Assembly: GCA_900772495.1 (NCBI GenBank)
Contig: CAAHEJ010000023.1
Coordinates: 1-12,322, forward strand
Reading direction: 5' to 3'
Length of the DNA stretch: 12,322 bases
Origin: an uncultured Campylobacter sp.
GTDB taxonomy: Bacteria > Campylobacterota > Campylobacteria > Campylobacterales > Campylobacteraceae
A model generated the notes under the pieces. It saw nothing but the letters and a program-made list of their open reading frames with translations, was not told where the DNA came from and ran no database searches. Position numbers and translations under genes: made by a program. This document shows positions 7,171-12,322 of this stretch, one piece after another; within the stretch, counting starts at the first letter, position 1; the number at the start of each line of letters is the position of its first letter.

Positions 7171-7195
7171 AAAAAATATCAAGGAGTGCATCAAA

Positions 7196-8314
7196 ATGAA
7201 AGAACAAATTTTAGACAAACTCAAAAGCGTGAAGTATCCGGGCTTTAACAAGGATATAGTAAGTTATGGCTTTGTTAAAAGCGTGGAAGTATCAAATGAT
7301 GAGAGCGCAAACAACGGCGCACAAGGTGCTAGCAAAGCCGCTCACATAGTAGTGGATATAGTTTCAGCGAACCCGCAAACCGCCGCAGAGCTTGACAATG
7401 AAATAAAAAAAGCCCTAAAAGAGCTGAATTTAAGCAAGATAAAGCTCACCATAAACCAGCCCCAAGCCCCAAAAGAGCAAAGCAACTCTCAAAGTGGCAA
7501 AAACATAGCCCCGCAGATTAAGCATTTTGTGATGATTCCAAGCGGCAAGGGCGGCGTTGGCAAAAGCACGACAAGCGTGAATTTAGCGATTTCTTTGGCG
7601 AAAATGGGTAAAAAAGTCGGGCTGCTTGACTTAGATATTTATGGTCCAAATATCCCACGAATGCTTGGTTGCATAGGCACAAACCCCGAAGTTGTCGGCA
7701 ACAAAATCCGCCCCATACTCACGCACGGCGTTTATATGATGAGTATGGGCGTGCTTGTCGGCGAGGGCGAGGGGCTGATATGGCGTGGGGCTATGGTGAT
7801 GAAAGCAGTGGCGCAGCTTTTAAGTGATGTGCTGTGGGAGGATTTGGATATTATGATTTTAGATATGCCGCCAGGCACGGGCGATGCGCAACTTACCCTA
7901 GCTCAAAGCGTGCCTGTGAGTGCTGGCGTGTGCGTTTCCACGCCCCAAGCCGTGTCGCTTGATGATAGTAGGCGGGCTTTGGATATGTTTGACAAGCTTC
8001 ACATACCTGTGGCGGGTATCATCGAAAATATGAGCGGCTTCATCTGCCCTGACAATGACAAAGAGTATGCGATTTTTGGCAAGGGCGGGGCTGAAATTTT
8101 AGCAGGCGAATACAAATGCGAAATTCTTGCGCACATTCCCATAGAAATGGGCATTAGAGAGGGCGGCGATGAGGGCAAGCCTGTGAGCTTTTATGCGAGT
8201 GATAGCGTGAGCGCGAAAAGATACAGCGAGGCAGCGGCTAAAATTTGGGACTTTGTGGAGCAAGTAAAGGCAAGTGGTGCGGCGGACAACTCAGCCATTC
8301 AGCCTGTGCATTAA
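7196..8314 (+). CDS. mrp: Mrp/ApbC/NBP35-type iron-sulfur carrier ATPase
   Basis: Cytosolic P-loop ATPase of the Mrp family, which carries and delivers Fe-S clusters to apoproteins. It has 372 residues. Residues 1 to about 88 are a MIP18/DUF59-like domain (PGFNKDIVSYGFVKSV at 15-30), followed by a Gln/Ser-rich linker to about 108. The ATPase part has the deviant Walker A SGKGGVGKST (116-125), DLDIYGPNIP (145-154) and DMPPGTGDAQ (223-232). The segment that usually holds the CxxC cluster-binding pair reads MSGFICPDND, with only Cys284; the second Cys is Asp-288-side sequence with no Cys nearby. The start has an AAGGAG site nine bases upstream, located just after the helicase stop (25-base gap). 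dapD follows 43 bases later on the same strand. In C. jejuni, as I recall it, mrp lies next to ispDF without a helicase between. Confidence 0.95.
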   Translation: MKEQILDKLKSVKYPGFNKDIVSYGFVKSVEVSNDESANNGAQGASKAAHIVVDIVSANPQTAAELDNEIKKALKELNLSKIKLTINQPQAPKEQSNSQSGKNIAPQIKHFVMIPSGKGGVGKSTTSVNLAISLAKMGKKVGLLDLDIYGPNIPRMLGCIGTNPEVVGNKIRPILTHGVYMMSMGVLVGEGEGLIWRGAMVMKAVAQLLSDVLWEDLDIMILDMPPGTGDAQLTLAQSVPVSAGVCVSTPQAVSLDDSRRALDMFDKLHIPVAGIIENMSGFICPDNDKEYAIFGKGGAEILAGEYKCEILAHIPIEMGIREGGDEGKPVSFYASDSVSAKRYSEAAAKIWDFVEQVKASGAADNSAIQPVH

Positions 8315-8357
8315 ATTTGTGGGCTTTAAACGCAAAAAAGTTAAAAAAAGGACAAAA

Positions 8358-9620
8358 ATGAAAATTCAAAGCAAAGATGAATTTAAGGCTTTTGTAGCCA
8401 AAGTGGAGCAAAGGACGGGCTATAAACGCCCAAAAGCCTATGGAATGGCGATTTTAGACAGAGGGCAGCTCACGGATAGCGTTTTGCAGGCGAGTTTTGC
8501 TCAGGTGAATTTCGAGGAAAATTTCGGTTTTGCGGCGGTTATGCTTGAAGCCTTTATGCAAAGGGGCGTTAAAATCGACTTTTCGCAAAGCGAATTCGTG
8601 CAAATCATCGAAAAAAGGGACATTGAATTTGCCCTTGATGCCTTGTCGCCTTATTTAAACGAGGACGGGCATAAAAATGTCGAGCTTTTAAAGCATTTGG
8701 ATGAGAATTTCAAGGGCTTTGACAGCTTAGCAAATGCGCCCTTTATGAAATTTAATAGCAAAACAAAAAGCGTTTTGCAGGGTTTAAGCGAGATTGATAA
8801 GGCTTCAAAGGTTGGTAAATTCGCCTTTGTGGCTATATTTGAGGACGAGCAGCCCAAAAGCGTGGAGGCTGTGTATTTAAAACTTTATCTGCTTTCGACA
8901 AAAAAAGCGCCTTTGCGAAGTCTCAATTTAAACGGAGCGTTTAAAGTCCTGCCAAATGTCGCTTGGAGCGATGACAAGCCCATCGAGCTTGAATGGCTAC
9001 GGCAAAATGAAGTGTGGCTCAAAATCAACCACAAATATCCTAAAATCGACTTTGTGGATAAATTTCCACGCTTTTTAGCGCACATTATCCCAGAGGATAA
9101 CACGCGCGTTTTAGAAAGCTCCAAAGTGCGAATGGGCGCGGCTTTGGCGGGTGGCACGACTATAATGCCGGGCGCTGCTTATGTGAATTTCAACGCTGGC
9201 ACAACGGGTGCTTGTATGGTTGAGGGGCGCGTGAGTTCGAGCGTAGTCGTGGGCGAAGGCACTGACATAGGCGGTGGGGCGAGCATTTTGGGCGTTTTGA
9301 GTGGCACGAGCGGCAATGCCATCGGCATAGGCAAGGCGTGTTTGCTTGGCGCAAACTCCGTTACGGGCATTCCTTTGGGCGATAACTGCATAGTAGATGC
9401 TGGTATAGCCGTGCTTGAAGGGACTAAATTCTTTATAAGCGATGAAAACAAAGCGGCTTTAAGCAAGCTCAACCCAAATTTCAGCTTTGACAAGGACCTT
9501 TACAAGGGCTTGGAGCTGGCAAATCTCAACGGCTTGCATTTTAGAATGAACTCACAAACAGGGCAAATGAGCGTTTCCTTAAACAAAAAAGCGATAAAGC
9601 TCAATGAGGCTTTGCACTGA
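8358..9620 (+). CDS. dapD: Tetrahydrodipicolinate N-succinyltransferase
   Basis: DapD transfers a succinyl group from succinyl-CoA to tetrahydrodipicolinate, a step in making meso-diaminopimelate (cell wall) and lysine. The protein has 420 residues from the ATG at 8358, chosen because AAGGA lies five bases upstream; the frame is open further upstream into the mrp end but lacks a ribosome site there. The N-terminal half (1 to about 250) is the mixed helical and alpha/beta part of the longer DapD type. Residues about 258-355 form the left-handed beta-helix of imperfect hexapeptide repeats, Gly- and Val-rich, including RMGAALAGGTTIMPGAAYVN and the MVEGRVSSSVVVGEGTDIGGGAS region, which carry the trimer active site. 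It lies 43 bases after mrp, with no terminator between, so the two are likely co-transcribed. The next gene on the strand is rpsJ, after a 217-base gap. Confidence 0.95.
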   Translation: MKIQSKDEFKAFVAKVEQRTGYKRPKAYGMAILDRGQLTDSVLQASFAQVNFEENFGFAAVMLEAFMQRGVKIDFSQSEFVQIIEKRDIEFALDALSPYLNEDGHKNVELLKHLDENFKGFDSLANAPFMKFNSKTKSVLQGLSEIDKASKVGKFAFVAIFEDEQPKSVEAVYLKLYLLSTKKAPLRSLNLNGAFKVLPNVAWSDDKPIELEWLRQNEVWLKINHKYPKIDFVDKFPRFLAHIIPEDNTRVLESSKVRMGAALAGGTTIMPGAAYVNFNAGTTGACMVEGRVSSSVVVGEGTDIGGGASILGVLSGTSGNAIGIGKACLLGANSVTGIPLGDNCIVDAGIAVLEGTKFFISDENKAALSKLNPNFSFDKDLYKGLELANLNGLHFRMNSQTGQMSVSLNKKAIKLNEALH

Positions 9621-9640
9621 ATTTAGCGCTTTTTGTTCTT
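9586..9640 (+). terminator. Possible terminator at the end of dapD
   Basis: The end of dapD holds AAAAAGCG (9586-9593), which can pair with CGCTTTTT (9627-9634), with a nested AAAGC/GCTTT hairpin between, followed by the T-rich GTTCTTTT. The 33-base interior makes this a weak, branched candidate rather than a classic stem. I see no better terminator between dapD and rpsJ. Confidence 0.25.
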
Positions 9641-9753
9641 TTGTCGGGCTTGTAAAATCGCACGAGGGCGGATTTATTTGGTTTGTTCTTTGTTTCGTAA
9701 TTTAATTTTATCCTTTTTAAAAGGAAAAAATTTAAAAAATTCTTGTAAAAAAC

Positions 9754-9782
9754 TTGACATTAAATCCGCTTTTTACTACAAT
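9754..9782 (+). promoter_or_regulatory. Sigma-70 promoter of the S10 ribosomal protein operon
   Basis: TTGACA at 9754-9759 and TACAAT at 9777-9782 are separated by 17 bases, close to the bacterial consensus. The -35 box is unusually good for an epsilonproteobacterium, where this element is often absent, which fits a strongly expressed ribosomal operon. Transcription would start near 9789, leaving a leader of about 50 bases before rpsJ. The rest of the dapD-rpsJ gap (9621-9753) is AT-rich, with no ORF or RNA gene that I can see. Confidence 0.8.
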
Positions 9783-9798
9783 CACATTTTATTTTTTC

Positions 9799-9814
9799 GT
9801 TAGCATTGTCTAAC
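9799..9814 (+). other. Small hairpin in the rpsJ leader
   Basis: GTTAG (9799-9803) can pair with CTAAC (9810-9814) around a six-base loop, in the short 5' leader of the S10 operon just before the AAAGGA ribosome site. A five-pair stem is weak. The leader is far shorter than the E. coli S10 leader bound by ribosomal protein L4, so the same autoregulation cannot be assumed. Confidence 0.3.
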
Positions 9815-9837
9815 AAGTTCTTTGTAAAGGAAAAGTT

Positions 9838-10149
9838 ATGGAAAGGATAAGGTTAAAGCTCAAAGCTTATGACCACCGAGTTTTAGATAGAACAGTTGCA
9901 GCCATAGTCGAGGCTGTCAAGCGAACGGGTGCTGATATAAGAGGACCTGTGCCTTTGCCAACGCACATTAAACGCTACACCGTCTTGCGTTCGCCACATA
10001 TCAACAAGGATTCAAGAGAGCAGTTTGAGATGAGAATTCACACAAGAATGCTTGATATAGTAGCAGCCACGCCTGACACAGTGGATAGTTTGACAAAGCT
10101 TGACTTAGCCCCAGAAGTGAGCGTAGAAGTTAGAGCTATGGGCAAATAA
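9838..10149 (+). CDS. rpsJ: 30S ribosomal protein S10
   Basis: S10 of the small subunit head, which also acts with NusB in antitermination in bacteria generally. The 103-residue length is typical. Clear family signatures are the N-terminal RIRLKLKAYDHRVLD (3-17), GPVPLPTHIKRYTVLRSPHI (36-55), and SREQFEMRIHTRMLDI. The ATG at 9838 is preceded by AAAGGAAAAGTT, a strong ribosome site. It is the first gene of the S10 operon and follows the near-consensus promoter at 9754-9782; rplC starts ten bases after its stop. Confidence 0.98.
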   Translation: MERIRLKLKAYDHRVLDRTVAAIVEAVKRTGADIRGPVPLPTHIKRYTVLRSPHINKDSREQFEMRIHTRMLDIVAATPDTVDSLTKLDLAPEVSVEVRAMGK

Positions 10150-10159
10150 GGGAGAAGTT

Positions 10160-10735
10160 ATGGAATATATAGTTGAAAAGATAGGAATGAGCAGAACTAT
10201 CGCTAATCCTAGCTTTGCTGTTACGCTTTTGCGACTTGTCAGCACCAAAGTGTGCGAGGTAAAGGACGGCAAGGCACTTGTAGCTTACATCAAGGGCAAG
10301 GCAAAAAACAAATGTATAGCAGGACAGCAAAAGAAATTTAACCTTTCGGCTGAATTTAACCGCTTTGCAAGTTTAGAGGTAAAAAACGAACAAGCAGGCG
10401 ACATAGACGAAAGCCCTTTAAAAGAGGCTAAAATTCTCAAAGTAAGCTTTAACTCAAAAGGACGCGGTTACAGCGGCGTGATGAAAAGACACGGCTTTGG
10501 CGGCGGTCCAAAGTCTCACGGCTCTCGTTTTCACAGAAGACACGGCTCTATCGGTAATAGAGAGTGGCCAGGTCGCGTGCAGCCGGGTATGAAAATGGCT
10601 GGACATTATGGCAATGTCCTTGTAAGCGTGAAAAATGAGCTTATTTCTTATGATGAGAGTAACAAAATTCTTGTGCTAAAAGGCGCAGTTCCCGGATACA
10701 ACGGCGCATTTGGCAAGATAAGGATAGCAAAATGA
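10160..10735 (+). CDS. rplC: 50S ribosomal protein L3
   Basis: L3 binds 23S rRNA close to the peptidyl transferase centre and is an early assembly protein. It has 191 residues, somewhat short compared with about 209 in E. coli. The family-specific loop is present in full: GVMKRHGFGGGPKSHGSRFH then RRHGSIG, followed by WPGRVQPGMKMAGHYGN. The start at 10160 has GGGAG upstream, ten bases after rpsJ. The stop overlaps the rplD start by four bases (ATGA), the usual sign of coupled translation in this operon. Confidence 0.98.
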   Translation: MEYIVEKIGMSRTIANPSFAVTLLRLVSTKVCEVKDGKALVAYIKGKAKNKCIAGQQKKFNLSAEFNRFASLEVKNEQAGDIDESPLKEAKILKVSFNSKGRGYSGVMKRHGFGGGPKSHGSRFHRRHGSIGNREWPGRVQPGMKMAGHYGNVLVSVKNELISYDESNKILVLKGAVPGYNGAFGKIRIAK

Positions 10736-11343
10736 GTAAAGCCATAGTTTTAAACGATAAATTTGAAAAAGCAAGCGAAAGCGCTTTGCCAGCGGAATTT
10801 GACAAAATAAACCCGCACAACCTTTACTTGTATGTCAAATCCTATATGGCAGCACTTCGCGCCAACACAGCCCACACCAAAAACCGCAGCGAAGTAAGTG
10901 GCGGCGGCAAAAAGCCTTGGAGACAAAAGGGGCGTGGCGGAGCAAGAGCTGGCTCGACAAGGACAAATGTTTGGGTAGGCGGTGGCGTAGCCTTTGGTCC
11001 TAAAAACAACCGAAACTATTTCCAAAAAGTCAATAAAAAGCAAAAAAGACTTGCTTTTGAGCGTGCTTTGATGGATAAAGCAAAGGCAAATGCCCTTTTC
11101 ATCGTGCCTAGCCTTAGTGTAGAAAGTGGCAAAACAAAGGACGCAAACGCTATCATCAAAAAGCTTGCCCTAAAAGACGCTTTAATCGTCAAGGACTTGC
11201 TCGATGAAAAAACGCTTTTAGCGTTTAGAAATTTAGCACATTGCTATGTAGTCGATATAAGCGAAGTTAATGCTTACTTAATCAGCGTTTTTAACGCCGT
11301 GATTATCGAAAAATCGGCTTACGAATCAATCATAAAGGGTTAA
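10732..11343 (+). CDS. rplD: 50S ribosomal protein L4
   Basis: L4 is an early-assembly large-subunit protein whose extended loop reaches the peptide exit tunnel; in enterobacteria it also represses its own operon. It has 203 residues, the expected size. The loop signature is clear: RSEVSGGGKKPWRQKGRGGA followed by RAGSTRTNVWVGGGVAFGP, rich in Arg, Lys and Gly. The ATG at 10732 overlaps the rplC stop (ATGA), with AAGGA just upstream. The stop is one base before the rplW ATG. Confidence 0.98.
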   Translation: MSKAIVLNDKFEKASESALPAEFDKINPHNLYLYVKSYMAALRANTAHTKNRSEVSGGGKKPWRQKGRGGARAGSTRTNVWVGGGVAFGPKNNRNYFQKVNKKQKRLAFERALMDKAKANALFIVPSLSVESGKTKDANAIIKKLALKDALIVKDLLDEKTLLAFRNLAHCYVVDISEVNAYLISVFNAVIIEKSAYESIIKG

Positions 11344-11344
11344 A

Positions 11345-11626
11345 ATGGCGGACATTACTGATATAAAAACTATACTCTACACCGAAAAGAGTTTGAATTT
11401 GCAAGAAAAAGGCATAGTAGTGATACAAACTTCGCCAAAGATGACGAAAAACAGCCTTAAAGCCGTGCTGAAAGAGTATTTTGGTGTAAATGCTCAAAGC
11501 ATAAATTCTTTACGCGTAAATGGCAAGGTGAAGAGATTTCGCGGGCGTTTGGGCGTGAGAAATGATTACAAAAAATTCTATGTTAAGCTGCCAGAGGGCG
11601 CAAGCTTAGGAAATATGGAGGCGTAA
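11345..11626 (+). CDS. rplW: 50S ribosomal protein L23
   Basis: L23 sits at the exit of the peptide tunnel and is the docking site for trigger factor and SRP. At 93 residues it is of normal length. Recognisable features are the early TEKSLNLQEKGIVVIQTSP segment (about 13-31), the VKEYFGV-like KEYFGVNAQSINSLRVNGK region, and the basic RFRGRLGVRNDYKKFYVKLPEG tract near the C-terminus. The start lies one base after the rplD stop, with AAAGGG across the junction. The next gene, rplB, starts two bases after its stop (one base between the stop codon and ATG). Confidence 0.97.
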   Translation: MADITDIKTILYTEKSLNLQEKGIVVIQTSPKMTKNSLKAVLKEYFGVNAQSINSLRVNGKVKRFRGRLGVRNDYKKFYVKLPEGASLGNMEA

Positions 11627-11627
11627 A

Positions 11628-12322
11628 ATGGCGATAAAAACATATAAACCATACACCCCAAGTAGGCGTTATATCACAGGGTTGAGCTCTGAGGACATTA
11701 CCGCAAAGCCAAGCGTGCGTTCTTTGCTTGTAAAATTAAGTTCAAGTGCTGGACGCAACAGCTATGGGCGCATCACAAGCCGCCACAAACAAGCTGGGGC
11801 AAAGAGACTTTACAGGGTTATTGACTTTAAACGCCGTAAATTTGGCGTTGAAGGTAGGGTTGTAGCCATAGAGTATGACCCTTACCGCACTTGTCGCATA
11901 GCACTTATCGCTTATAAAGACGGCGATAAACGCTATATACTCGCCGCAAAAGGCTTAAATGTCGGCGACATAGTTGCCGCAGCTGAAAGCGGGCTTGATA
12001 TAAAGCCGGGCAATGCGATGAAGCTTAAAAATATCCCCGTAGGAACGATAGTTCATAATGTCGAGCTTAAACCGGGTAAGGGCGGACAGATGATTCGCTC
12101 GGCTGGGGCTTACGCTCAGCTTATGGGTAAGGAAGAAAAATATGTCATCTTGCGCCTTGCAAGCGGAGAGATGAGACAGGTTTTAGCCGAATGTATGGCA
12201 AGTATCGGCGAAGTGGGCAACGAAGAATGGGCAAATGTTACCATAGGCAAGGCTGGACGAAACCGCTACCGCGGAATTCGCCCACAAACTCGTGGTTCGG
12301 CGATGAACCCTGTTGATCACCC
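11628..12322 (+). CDS. rplB: 50S ribosomal protein L2 (partial, runs off the right edge)
   Basis: L2 is needed for subunit joining and peptidyl transferase activity. About 231 codons are visible of the roughly 275 expected. The sequence starts MAIKTYKPYTPSRRY and shows the family marks SSAGRNSYGRITSRHKQAGA, YRVIDFKRRK, VEYDP-like IEYDPYRTCRIALIAY, ELKPGKGGQMIRSAGAYAQL and RGIRPQTRGSAMNPVDH. The window stops at the conserved His of the AMNPVDHPHGGG active loop. The ATG at 11628 has a perfect GGAGG (11617-11621) six bases upstream, inside the end of rplW. It is the fifth gene of the canonical rpsJ-rplC-rplD-rplW-rplB order; rpsS would be expected next outside the window. Confidence 0.97.
   Translation, partial: MAIKTYKPYTPSRRYITGLSSEDITAKPSVRSLLVKLSSSAGRNSYGRITSRHKQAGAKRLYRVIDFKRRKFGVEGRVVAIEYDPYRTCRIALIAYKDGDKRYILAAKGLNVGDIVAAAESGLDIKPGNAMKLKNIPVGTIVHNVELKPGKGGQMIRSAGAYAQLMGKEEKYVILRLASGEMRQVLAECMASIGEVGNEEWANVTIGKAGRNRYRGIRPQTRGSAMNPVDH

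Noticed and set aside
9711..9725. Palindrome TCCTTTTTAAAAGGA between dapD and rpsJ.
   Set aside because: The arms leave a loop of only one base and it is followed by A's rather than T's on the plus strand, so it does not look like a dapD terminator.
1..12322. tRNA, rRNA, CRISPR arrays, insertion sequence ends or transposase genes.
   Set aside because: None seen on either strand. No tRNA-like cloverleaf, repeated spacer pattern or transposase motif was found, including at the edges of the helicase gene.

Overview
The window looks like a chromosomal segment of a Campylobacter-type epsilonproteobacterium (Campylobacterota). The evidence is the fused ispDF gene, an HP1021/Cj1608-type orphan response regulator next to an ATP-sulfurylase-like gene and pgpA, an adjacent mrp-dapD pair, tight AAGGA-type ribosome sites and TATAAT-like -10 boxes. 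From memory of C. jejuni, dapD-mrp-ispDF-Cj1608-Cj1609-pgpA is a contiguous conserved block. I cannot assign a species.

Layout. Positions 1-4059 are a minus-strand cluster, read from right to left: ispDF (isoprenoid precursors), an atypical response regulator, an ATP-sulfurylase-like protein with an altered active site, pgpA (phosphatidylglycerol synthesis), and the start of an unidentified single-span membrane protein cut by the left edge. Positions 4060-4284 are a divergent promoter region. Positions 4285-7170 hold one large plus-strand gene for a DNA2/NAM7 (Upf1-like) superfamily 1 helicase of 961 residues. Positions 7196-9620 hold mrp (Fe-S carrier/ParA-like ATPase) and dapD (lysine/diaminopimelate synthesis). 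After a 217-base gap with a near-consensus sigma-70 promoter, the S10 ribosomal protein operon starts: rpsJ, rplC, rplD, rplW and a partial rplB that runs off the right edge.

Most of the window is housekeeping. The exception is the helicase gene. It is visibly more AT-rich than its neighbours and stands alone between ispDF and mrp, which are adjacent in C. jejuni as I recall it. It has all core helicase motifs, a long unrecognised N-terminal region and a long coiled-coil-rich insertion. It looks like an acquired single-gene cargo, and a genome-defence role is possible but not shown by the sequence. The other points worth following are the altered catalytic motif of the ATP-sulfurylase-like protein, the missing phospho-acceptor Asp of the response regulator, a nine-codon leader ORF in front of the regulator, and the question of what now transcribes mrp-dapD.
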